In this document: piece by piece, positions 54,730 through 62,898 of the stretch
Layout: every line of letters begins with the position of its first letter
Numbering within the stretch: position 1 is the first letter of the stretch
NCBI GenBank assembly: GCA_937959395.1
Contig: CALGLR010000031.1
Coordinates: forward strand, 1-64,000
Origin: an uncultured Flavobacteriaceae bacterium
GTDB taxonomy: Bacteria > Bacteroidota > Bacteroidia > Flavobacteriales > Flavobacteriaceae
Length of the DNA: 64,000 nt
Direction: 5' to 3'
The notes under the pieces: model-generated
Told to the model about the DNA's origin: nothing
What the model saw: only the letters and a program-made list of their open reading frames with translations
Databases searched by the model: none
Program-made: the position numbers and the translations under genes

Positions 54730-55038
54730 TTTATTATTCTAATTGTAATGGAGATAACCAATTATTATGTTTAAAGGTGTTCCAATCTAAAGTTGAGATG
54801 TCTTTCTGTGAAATTATTATAAATTTTTTGATGAATTTAAAATGCAGTTTTACCTAAAACTTCAACAATGATAGTCGTTCAGTACTATTAATTAATTTAT
54901 TTTTAACTGAACTGAAAATAATACAAAATAATGTTAATAATTGTTTGATTGTTAGTGTATTATATCTATTTTTATTAGTTCATAAGTATACAATAACTTA
55001 TGTAATCAAACTTAGTATTAATTTAAAAAACCCTCGAA
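54730..55038 (+). promoter_or_regulatory. Upstream region of metalloprotease copy 1
   Basis: The start (AATGGAGATAACCAATTATTATGTTTAAA-like, ~54748-54777) resembles the 136-bp repeats before copy 2 and the region before copy 3, so upstream DNA was duplicated with the genes. CATAAGT/ACTTATG (54981-54987, 54996-55002) is a 7-bp inverted repeat. The leader ends in AAAAAACCCTCGAAATG, almost identical in all three copies. No clear TAnnTTTG box was picked. Confidence 0.45.
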
Positions 55039-58000
55039 ATGAAAACAAAAAAACACTTTATCTTGTTTCTAACCATGCTGCTCTTTGCTAGCGTTACATT
55101 TGCACAAGATGCCTTATGGTCAAAAACCTCTTTTATAGATGGTACTCAAGACGTCTCACTAAAGAGTTTAGATCCAGATTACTATTCAGTCTTTAATTTA
55201 AACATCGAATTGATCAAACAACAATTAAAGAATGCTCCGTTAAGAGCAGAATCTAGAGGAGTATCTAGCATTGTTGTCACCTTTCCTGATGAAACAGGAA
55301 AAAAACAAACGTATAGAGTTGTAGAGGCTCCTGTTTTAGCAGAAGATGTCGCTAGATTATACCCAAATATTAAAACCTATTTGGGGTTTAGGACAGATAA
55401 TTCTGGAACACGTATTAGATTTAGTGTAACGCCACTAGGTTTAAATGGAATGATTTCAGTACCTGGAAAAACACCAGTTTTTATTCAACCAATTACTAAA
55501 GTATCTAATGGCCAGTATTTTGTTTATTCTAGAAAAGCTAGATTAAATTCTACTGAAACTTTTAAATGTCTAACTGATAATTTTAGTGATATTAAAAGAA
55601 CAACGAATACATTATCAAGAGATGCTGATGATCAATTGTTGAGAACATTTAGAATTGCTATTTCTGTAAATGCTGAATATACAAATCGTTGGGATGATGG
55701 AGATGCATCAAACGGAACGCCGCAGGAAGACGCGTTAGCTAAATTAGTTTCAACTTTAAACAGAAACAATGAGACTTATGAGGTAGATATGGCAATTACA
55801 TTTGAATTGATTAATGGTGTGCAATATAATGGGAATGATTTAATCTTTGATGACGCTGCTACAGATCCTTATACAGGTAATTTTAATGCTGAACTGCAAA
55901 GTACATTAACTAGTGTTGTTGGTGAAGCTAATTATGATATTGGTCATTTATTTGCTGGTGGAGGAACTGGAGGTAATGCAGGCTGTATAGGATGCGTTTG
56001 TGAAAACGGAAGTAAAGGAAGTGGTTATTCTGGTCATTCTTTCGCGGGTGATAATGGAGGACCTTACATGGATGATTATTTTGATATTGATTATGTGCCA
56101 CACGAAATTGGACACCAGATGGGAGCTAATCATACTTTCTCTCACGGGACAGAAGGAACAGGTGTTAACTCTGAGCCTGGAAGTGGAACAACTATTATGG
56201 GATATGCAGGTATTACGGGTTCTAATGATGTACAAAACCATAGTGATGCTTATTTTCATTATCATAGTATAAATCAAGTATTAAATAATACTAATGTGGT
56301 AGGCGCAAATAGTTGTGCGGTAACTTCGGCTATTGCAAATAATCCTCCAGTTGCAAATGCAGGGCCGGATTATGCGATTCCAAATGGAACAGCTTTTATA
56401 CTTAAAGGCAGTGCGACTGATGTAGATGCAGGAGATATTTTAACTTATACTTGGGAGCAATTAGATAGTGATCAAACCACTGAAGTACAGTTTGGTTCAA
56501 CACACCTTGGTCCTGTATGGAGATCAAGACCTCCAAGTACTAACCCAGATAGATATATGCCAACTTATGGTAGAGTCTTAACTGGACAATTAACAGAGGT
56601 AAATCCTGTAATAACAGCAGATAATAGTTCATGGGAGACGGTGTCTACAGTTCAGAGAGCATTAAATTTTGGCTTAACAGTAAGAGATCGTTCTGAAACA
56701 GGAGGTGTGGGTCAAACACCACAATCTAGTTTTGATGAAATGACAGTTAACGTTGAGGCTGGAGAAGCTTTTACTGTTGTTTCGCCAGGAGCTTGGGAAA
56801 GTGGAAGCACGCAAAATGTAAACTGGAATGTAGGAACTACAAATAATTCAACTATTAATTGTCAAATGGTAACTGTTAAGTTTTCTACAGACGGAGGCGT
56901 TACATTTCCAACCACATTGATTGCTAATACTCCAAATGATGGATCAGAATCTATAACTGTACCATCTGTTCCAGATACCGACGACGCTAGAATATTAGTT
57001 GAAGCTGCAGATAATATTTTCTATGCTTTGTCTGATGTTTTTCCTATATCAAGCGGGCCTTCATTTGTTTTAACCAACATGAGTGATCTTCAAGGCTTTT
57101 GTAATACAGATTCTGTTTCTTATGATATCAATTATTCAACATTTAATGGCACGTTAAGTGAATCAACTACTTTTAGTGCTGCTGGAAATCCAGCAGGATC
57201 TATGGTATCATTTTCTCCAGCAACATTAAGTGTTGATGGGGTGACAGTGATGACAATCGATGGATTAATTGGAGCTGATGTAGGTGATTATGGTATTGTG
57301 GTTACTGGTACCTCTGGATCTCTAACAAAAACAGTAGATGTAGAACTTATAATTATTGATGGATTATGTGCCTCAGTAGCAAGTACAAGTTATGCAACTA
57401 GTACGACTCTAGTAGATTTTGGAACTATAAATAACGTTTCAGCAAAACCTTCTGGATATAGTGATTACACTTCAATTTCTACAGATGTAGAAGTTAATGG
57501 ATCGTATGCAATTACAGTAAATCAAAATACAGATGGGAATTATGCAGCTGTTGGTAATGTTTGGATAGATTGGAATCAAAACTGTACGATAGAGGCTAGT
57601 GAATCTTATGATTTAGGAAATACTATTAATACACCAGATGGACCAACGAGTAACTCACCATTAACGATTGTGGTGCCAGCAAATGCTGTTATTGGAAATA
57701 CAACAATGAGAGTTACGACTAAGTTTGAGTCTGCAGCTTCTGTTTGTGAGAATGGTCATGATGGTGAAGTCGAAGATTATACTGTTAATGTTATGTCTCC
57801 ACTCTCTGTAGACGACTTTAATTTGGATGGATTAGCAATATTTCCAAACCCTAATAACGGTTCTTTTAATTTAAAACTGAATAATTCATTAACTAATGAG
57901 GTCATAATAAATGTATTTGACATTAGAGGAAGAAGAGTTTTTTATAAACGTTATAATAACTCAGAGAATTTTAACGAAGTTATTAATATAGGAGCTGTAC

Positions 58001-58071
58001 AATCAGGGATTTATATGTTACGAATTTCGGATGGTGTAAATAAACAAACACGAAAAATAGTAGTGAAATAA
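55039..58071 (+). CDS. Secreted reprolysin-like zinc metalloprotease, T9SS type A, copy 1
   Basis: 1010 residues. Signal peptide 1-22 (ending VTFAQ), prodomain to ~180, catalytic domain ~195-430 with HEIGHQMGANH (His355, Glu356, His359, His365) and Met-turn TTIMGYAG. Paired CxxCxC cysteines (GCIGCVC) precede the active site. PKD/fibronectin-like beta regions follow, then a GEVED domain (WIDWNQNCTIEASESYDLG; DGEVEDYTV), and a T9SS type A sorting domain (FPNPNNGSFNLKLN ... YMLRISDGVNKQTRKIV). Secreted and anchored or released at the outer membrane; likely degrades protein. First of three tandem paralogues. Confidence 0.92.
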   Translation: MKTKKHFILFLTMLLFASVTFAQDALWSKTSFIDGTQDVSLKSLDPDYYSVFNLNIELIKQQLKNAPLRAESRGVSSIVVTFPDETGKKQTYRVVEAPVLAEDVARLYPNIKTYLGFRTDNSGTRIRFSVTPLGLNGMISVPGKTPVFIQPITKVSNGQYFVYSRKARLNSTETFKCLTDNFSDIKRTTNTLSRDADDQLLRTFRIAISVNAEYTNRWDDGDASNGTPQEDALAKLVSTLNRNNETYEVDMAITFELINGVQYNGNDLIFDDAATDPYTGNFNAELQSTLTSVVGEANYDIGHLFAGGGTGGNAGCIGCVCENGSKGSGYSGHSFAGDNGGPYMDDYFDIDYVPHEIGHQMGANHTFSHGTEGTGVNSEPGSGTTIMGYAGITGSNDVQNHSDAYFHYHSINQVLNNTNVVGANSCAVTSAIANNPPVANAGPDYAIPNGTAFILKGSATDVDAGDILTYTWEQLDSDQTTEVQFGSTHLGPVWRSRPPSTNPDRYMPTYGRVLTGQLTEVNPVITADNSSWETVSTVQRALNFGLTVRDRSETGGVGQTPQSSFDEMTVNVEAGEAFTVVSPGAWESGSTQNVNWNVGTTNNSTINCQMVTVKFSTDGGVTFPTTLIANTPNDGSESITVPSVPDTDDARILVEAADNIFYALSDVFPISSGPSFVLTNMSDLQGFCNTDSVSYDINYSTFNGTLSESTTFSAAGNPAGSMVSFSPATLSVDGVTVMTIDGLIGADVGDYGIVVTGTSGSLTKTVDVELIIIDGLCASVASTSYATSTTLVDFGTINNVSAKPSGYSDYTSISTDVEVNGSYAITVNQNTDGNYAAVGNVWIDWNQNCTIEASESYDLGNTINTPDGPTSNSPLTIVVPANAVIGNTTMRVTTKFESAASVCENGHDGEVEDYTVNVMSPLSVDDFNLDGLAIFPNPNNGSFNLKLNNSLTNEVIINVFDIRGRRVFYKRYNNSENFNEVINIGAVQSGIYMLRISDGVNKQTRKIVVK

Positions 58072-58120
58072 TTTTTTTACGGCCAATTACAATAAATAAA
58101 GGGAGCTAGTTTAGCTAGTC

Positions 58121-58150
58121 ATGGTCGGAAGAAATTCCGGCCATTTTTTT
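58121..58150 (+). terminator. Terminator formed by the IS left end
   Basis: ATGGTCGGAA (58121-58130) pairs with TTCCGGCCAT (58135-58143, with G-U) over a short loop, followed by seven T's. It stands 50 bp after the copy 1 stop and substitutes for the native terminator that the IS split. Confidence 0.75.
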
Positions 58151-58917
58151 ATGTTTTAAAATGGTCTAACTTCCCTTCGCATTTAATAACAATCATAGCA
58201 ATAGCTAAATTTTGGAGCTCCATTTTAAATCGTCTTTTAGCTGTTTTATAACCTATTTTGTTTGCTTTTTTATATATTAAGATTAGCATTGCTACAATTA
58301 AAGTCATGTATTCCATTCTTGTTTAACGATACAAGATGACTAACATTAAGCTCTTGTTTAATAAAACGGAAGAAGACCTCAATATCCCATCTTCTTCTAT
58401 ATGGAAGTAAACCATCAAAAGCAATACTGTATTTTACAGACTTCTTCCCATTTTTATGATCAATACCTTTTACTAACCTTGTTGATGCTTCACTAGCCAT
58501 AGAACTATCAACATGAATCAAGTGATATTTTTGGTTATTCTTGTTAGGGTATGCATTGTAAAACTGCTGGTAGACACATTGATAAATTTGTTGGAAGTAA
58601 TCAGAATCAATTTTAGACAATCTTTCTGAGATAGAACTTTGGCGTATACTTTCAGATTTATCTAAATCAAAAAGAGTTTTAAAAATCACATCGTTAAAAG
58701 TATCTTCTAAAGTACGTTGGCTCAATTTTTCGTTTTCAAAAATACCGTAGAGCAACAGATAGAATATTTTTTTTCCATGAAGAACCTTGGCATAATAATC
58801 TACTTTAGTGGTTTGCGATAACTTGGATAAAAGAGCTTCGGGTATAACTCCCAATAATTGATTTACTGAAATTTTGTGGTCTTTGAATATTGACATAATT
58901 GACTGATTATCAGACAA
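58149..58917 (-). pseudogene. Transposase remnant (IS4 family, DDE) with deletion and frameshift
   Basis: The first frame (58917-58270) gives MSDNQSIMSIFKDHKISVNQ, an IS4-type start, and keeps the first catalytic Asp in HVDSSM. The text then jumps from SIAFDGLLP directly to YRRRWDIEVFFRFIKQEL, which retains the YREK-like Tyr-Arg-Glu-Lys signature. About 150 residues, including the second Asp, are missing. At ~58305 the frame shifts: the other frame continues as YMTLIVAMLILIYKKANKIG to a stop at 58149. A functional relative would be ~380 residues. It is inactive. Confidence 0.88.
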
Positions 58918-59043
58918 AAAGACACGAAAATTTCATCAAATAAACAAGTTAAATAAATGACTATCAGGTGGTTATATATATAATTCTCGTGCTTTAATAA
59001 AACAAAAAAGTCGAAAAAAAAATCTTCCGACCATGACTAGCTA

Positions 59044-59066
59044 AACTAGCTCCCTTTATTTTTTTC
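59044..59066 (+). terminator. Right arm of the split native terminator of copy 1
   Basis: AACTAGCTCCCTTT (59044-59057) is complementary to AAAGGGAGCTAGTT at 58098-58111; a T-run (59059-59065) follows. The two halves are now separated by the IS. Confidence 0.8.
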
Positions 59067-59103
59067 TGCTAAAATTATAGGTGTTTTTAATATTATTCTA
59101 ATT

Positions 59104-59375
59104 GAGATGGTAATAACCAATCAATATATTTAAAGATTTTATAATCCTAGGTTAGGATGTGTATTAAGGAAACTACTCTAAAGTTTTTAATGAGTTTAAA
59201 TATTAATAACACCTCACATAAACCTCATGCTTTCATTTTGAGATGGTAATAACCAATCAATATGTTTAAACGTTTTATAATCCTAGGTTAAGATGTGTAT
59301 TAAGGAAACTACTCTAAAGTTCTTAATGAATTTAAATATTAATAACACCTCACATAAATCTCACATTTTCATTTT
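59104..59375 (+). repeat. Tandem direct repeat, 2 x 136 bp, upstream of copy 2
   Basis: Positions 59104-59239 and 59240-59375 align without gaps, with only about nine differences. Both begin GAGATGGTAATAACCAATCA and include ATAATCCTAGGTTA and TAACACCTCACATAAA. The first ~35 bp also resemble the regions before copy 1 and copy 3, so it is a duplicated promoter-side block. Confidence 0.9.
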
Positions 59376-59434
59376 TCTTGTTAATTAACCTTTTCTTTTG
59401 TGTAAAGATTAATGTAATAAATAATGTTCTAGAT

Positions 59435-59448
59435 ATGTAACGTTACAT
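59435..59448. promoter_or_regulatory. Perfect 14-bp palindrome (ATGTAACGTTACAT)
   Basis: The sequence is its own reverse complement and lies 123 bp before the copy 2 start codon. It is absent from the upstream regions of copies 1 and 3, so it could be a copy-specific operator. Confidence 0.4.
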
Positions 59449-59464
59449 TTTTTTTGATAAAAGA

Positions 59465-59504
59465 AACTCATTTTATAGCCAACTGAAAAAGTTTAAAATG
59501 AGTT
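59465..59504. repeat. Hairpin element, AACTCATTTTA variant
   Basis: Arms AACTCATTTTA (59465-59475) and TAAAATGAGTT (59494-59504) with an 18-nt loop containing ACTGAAAAAGTT. The loop is almost the same as in the element at 62638-62684; in the arms a G-C pair is replaced by C-G. Confidence 0.65.
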
Positions 59505-59570
59505 ATTATATCTATAGACATAAATACGGCATACAATCAAACTTAATAATTAATTAAAAAACCCTCGAAA

Positions 59571-62500
59571 ATGAAAAAAAAAGAATATTTTATCTTGTTA
59601 TTAACCATGCTATTCAGTGCTAATGTTACATTTGCACAAGATGGTTTATGGTCAAAAGCCTCTTTTATAGATGAAACTCAAGACATCTCGCTTAAGAGTT
59701 TAGATTCTGACCACTATTCAGTCTTTAATTTAAATATTGAATTGATTAAACAACAATTATTTAATGCCCCATTAAGATCAGAATTTGGAGGAACATCAAG
59801 CATTATTGTTGCCTTTCCAGATGAAACAGGGAAAAAGCAAACGTATAAAATCGTAGAAACTCCTGTTTTAGCTGAAGATGTAGGTAAATTATACCCAAAT
59901 ATTAAAACCTATCTTGGGTTTAGAACAGATAATTCAGGAACACGTATTCGGTTTAGTGTAACGCCATTAGGTTTAAATGGAATGATTTCAGTTCCTGGAA
60001 AAACACCTGTTTTTATTCAGCCAATAACAAAAGTATCTAATGGACAATATCTTGTGTATTCTAGAAAAGCAAGATTAAATCCTATCAAAAATTTTAAATG
60101 CCTAACAGAAGGTTTTACTACTATTCAAAGCGCAACGAATACTTTATCTAGGGGTGCTAATGATCAATTGTTGAGAACATTTAGAATTGCTATTTCAACA
60201 AATGGAGAATATACTAATGCTTGGGATGATGGAGATGCATCAAATGGGGATGCGAAAGAGGATGCGTTAGCTAAATTAGTTTCAACTTTAAACAGAAGTA
60301 ATGAGATTTTTGAGGTAGAGATGGCCATTACTTTTCAATTAATTAACGGGGTGCAATACAATGGGAATGATTTAATCTTTGATAACGCAGCGACAGATCC
60401 ATACACTAGTCCTTCAGATTATGTTACTGAAGTGCAAAATACATTAGCTAGTGTTGTTGGTGCCGCAAATTATGATGTTGGTCATTTGTTTTCAGGAGCA
60501 TTTATAGGAGGGGTTGCTTGGTTAGGTGGTGTATGTAAAGATGAAAATAAAGGAAGTGGTTTATCAAGTCACATTTTCACAGCTGATATTGATGGAGGAC
60601 CTTATTTGGATGATGATTTCGATATTAGTACTGTGCCACATGAAATTGGACACCAGTTGGGGGCTAATCACACTTTTTCTGGAGCAACAGCGGGTGTTGG
60701 TGTAAATTCAGAGCCAGGAAATGGAACAACTATTATGGCATATGCTGGTGTTCGTGGCGATGATAATGTACAATTATATACAGATACTTATTTTCATTAT
60801 CACAGTATAAATGAAATATTAAATAATAGTAATGTGACAAGCGAAGATAGTTGTGCAGTGACTTCGGCGATTACAAATAATCCTCCAGTTGCAAACGCAG
60901 GACCAGATTATGCGATTCCAAATGGAACGGCTTTTATACTTAAAGCCAGTGCCACTGATGCTGATGCAGGAGATATTTTAACTTACACCTGGGAGCAACT
61001 AGACTTTGGTGAGGCTTATTATGACCAATTTGGTCCAACACACCTTGGTCCTGTTTGGAGATCAAGGCCTCCAAGTACGAGTCCAGACAGATATATGCCA
61101 ACATATAGTCGGGTTTTAGCGAGTCAATTAACAGAGGAGAAGCCTGTAGCAACTCCAGATAATAGTTCATGGGAAACAGTCTCTACAGTTGCGAGAACAT
61201 TAAATTTTGGCTTAACTGTAAGAGACCATTCTGTAGTTGGAGGTTTGGGGCAAACACCACAATCTAGTTTTGATGAAATGACAGTTAATGTTGAAGCAGG
61301 AGAGGCGTTTACTGTAGCAACACCAGAATCATGGAAAAGTGGGAGCTCACAAAATATAACTTGGAATGTAGGCACAACTACTAATTCAACAATTAATTGC
61401 CAAACGGTAACTATTAAATTTTCTACAGACGGAGGTGTTACTTTTCCAACTACTTTGGTTGCTAATACTCCAAATGATGGGGTAGAAACGATAGCAGTTC
61501 CACAGGGAGTAGATACAGATGGAGCTAGAATATTAGTTGAAGCTGTAGATCATATTTTTTATGCGATGTCTGATGCATTTCCTGCATCTAGCGGTCCTTC
61601 ATTTGTTTTAAATAGCGCAAATAGCGCTCAAATTATATGTGATATGGATTCTATCTCGTATGATGTTAATTATTTTACGTTTAATGAATTTAATGAAGAA
61701 ACTACCTTTAGTGCTGTAGGAAATCCTTCAGGATCGACGGTGTCATTCTCGCCAACTGTATTAAATGCAAATGATATTACAGTAATGACAATTAACGGTT
61801 TAACAGGTGCTGCTCCGGGAGATTATAATATTGTGGTTAGTGGTACTTCTGCTTCTTTGGTAAAAACGGTAGATGTAACACTTACTATTGTTGATGGAAT
61901 ATGTGCCTCAGTAGCAAATATGGAGTATGAGACAAGTACAACGTTAGTTCAGTTTGGGACTATAAATAATGCTTCTGCAAAGCCTTCTGGTTATAGCGAC
62001 TATACTTCTATTTCAACCGATGTAGAACTCAATGGCTCCTATGATCTAACAATGAATCAAAATACTGATGGGGATGTTTATACTGTTGGTTCTGTTTGGA
62101 TAGATTGGAATCAAAACTGTCTATTTGAGCGCAGTGAATTGTATGATTTAGGATTTAATAATAATACACCAGATGGGCCTACAAGAAATTCTCCGTTAAC
62201 AATTGTAATACCAGAAAATGCAGTTATTGGGAGTACAACAATGAGAGTGACCACTAAGTATGCATCTGCTGCTACTCCTTGTGATACTAATAATAGTTAT
62301 GATGGTGAAGTCGAAGATTATACTGTTAATGTTGTAGAATCACCACTTTCTGTAGATGACTTTGTCTTTAATGGATTAGCAATATATCCAAACCCAAATA
62401 ATGGTTCTTTTAATTTAAAACTGAATAATTCATTAACTAATAAGATCATAATAAATGTATTTGATATTAGAGGAAGAAGAGTTTTTAATAAACTTTATAA

Positions 62501-62615
62501 TAACTCGGAGAATTTTAACGAAGTTATTAATATAGGAGCTGTACAATCAGGAATTTATATGTTGCGAATTTCGGATGGTGTAAATAAACAAACACGAAAA
62601 ATAGTAGTGAAATAA
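59571..62615 (+). CDS. Secreted reprolysin-like zinc metalloprotease, T9SS type A, copy 2
   Basis: 1014 residues, same architecture as copy 1: signal peptide ending VTFAQ, prodomain, catalytic HEIGHQLGANH (His357 on), Met-turn TTIMAYAG, beta domains, GEVED domain (WIDWNQNCLFERSELYDLG; YDGEVEDYTV) and sorting domain. Copy 2 lacks the CxxCxC cluster before the active site (LGGVCKDENK in its place) and differs at substrate-facing residues. The last ~80 residues and their nucleotides are almost identical to copy 1, while the middle is more diverged, suggesting gene conversion of the sorting domain. The start ATG follows the shared leader AAAAAACCCTCGAAA. Confidence 0.92.
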   Translation: MKKKEYFILLLTMLFSANVTFAQDGLWSKASFIDETQDISLKSLDSDHYSVFNLNIELIKQQLFNAPLRSEFGGTSSIIVAFPDETGKKQTYKIVETPVLAEDVGKLYPNIKTYLGFRTDNSGTRIRFSVTPLGLNGMISVPGKTPVFIQPITKVSNGQYLVYSRKARLNPIKNFKCLTEGFTTIQSATNTLSRGANDQLLRTFRIAISTNGEYTNAWDDGDASNGDAKEDALAKLVSTLNRSNEIFEVEMAITFQLINGVQYNGNDLIFDNAATDPYTSPSDYVTEVQNTLASVVGAANYDVGHLFSGAFIGGVAWLGGVCKDENKGSGLSSHIFTADIDGGPYLDDDFDISTVPHEIGHQLGANHTFSGATAGVGVNSEPGNGTTIMAYAGVRGDDNVQLYTDTYFHYHSINEILNNSNVTSEDSCAVTSAITNNPPVANAGPDYAIPNGTAFILKASATDADAGDILTYTWEQLDFGEAYYDQFGPTHLGPVWRSRPPSTSPDRYMPTYSRVLASQLTEEKPVATPDNSSWETVSTVARTLNFGLTVRDHSVVGGLGQTPQSSFDEMTVNVEAGEAFTVATPESWKSGSSQNITWNVGTTTNSTINCQTVTIKFSTDGGVTFPTTLVANTPNDGVETIAVPQGVDTDGARILVEAVDHIFYAMSDAFPASSGPSFVLNSANSAQIICDMDSISYDVNYFTFNEFNEETTFSAVGNPSGSTVSFSPTVLNANDITVMTINGLTGAAPGDYNIVVSGTSASLVKTVDVTLTIVDGICASVANMEYETSTTLVQFGTINNASAKPSGYSDYTSISTDVELNGSYDLTMNQNTDGDVYTVGSVWIDWNQNCLFERSELYDLGFNNNTPDGPTRNSPLTIVIPENAVIGSTTMRVTTKYASAATPCDTNNSYDGEVEDYTVNVVESPLSVDDFVFNGLAIYPNPNNGSFNLKLNNSLTNKIIINVFDIRGRRVFNKLYNNSENFNEVINIGAVQSGIYMLRISDGVNKQTRKIVVK

Positions 62616-62637
62616 ATGTTTTACGATCTATTATAAT

Positions 62638-62684
62638 GAAGTCATTTAAATTTTTTAGCTAATTGAAAAAGTTTAAATGACTTC
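62638..62684. repeat. Hairpin element, GAAGTCATTTAAA type
   Basis: Arms 62638-62650 and 62672-62684 are perfectly complementary over 13 bp, with a 21-nt loop containing AATTGAAAAAG. The arms equal the outer ends of the 160-bp element at 39114-39273. Located between the copy 2 stop and its terminator. Confidence 0.75.
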
Positions 62685-62691
62685 AATAAAT

Positions 62692-62724
62692 AAAGGGAGC
62701 TAAACGAGTTCCCTTTATTTTTTT
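62692..62724 (+). terminator. Terminator of metalloprotease copy 2
   Basis: AAAGGGAGCT (62692-62701) pairs with AGTTCCCTTT (62707-62716, one G-U) around AAACG and is followed by ATTTTTTT. It matches the AAAGGGAGCT stem of the split terminator after copy 1. Confidence 0.85.
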
Positions 62725-62898
62725 CTATTACAATTAATAGATGTTTTTTTAATAAAACAACTATTTTAGTTTATGGTAATAACCATTATTCATATTTAAA
62801 GAGGTTTAAACTCAAAGTTAAGAATGTATGTTCGAGAAATTACTTTAATTTTATTGATTTATAATTATATATGCCTTTCTTATAAAAAACCCTCGAAA

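Larger units (their letters stand above)
58118..59037. mobile_element. Decayed IS4-family-like element inserted in a terminator loop
   Basis: 920 bp bounded by perfect 15-bp terminal inverted repeats (GTCATGGTCGGAAGA at 58118-58132 and its complement at 59023-59037). The 6-bp direct repeat TAGCTA flanks it (58112-58117 and 59038-59043). Removing the element with one copy of TAGCTA restores a perfect hairpin AAAGGGAGCTAGTT-TAGCTA-AACTAGCTCCCTTT followed by T's, matching the terminator after copy 2. The inserted element carries a broken transposase on the minus strand. Confidence 0.88.

Noticed and set aside
60940..61375. Minus-strand frames inside metalloprotease copy 2
   Set aside because: Antisense shadows of a well-supported secreted protein.
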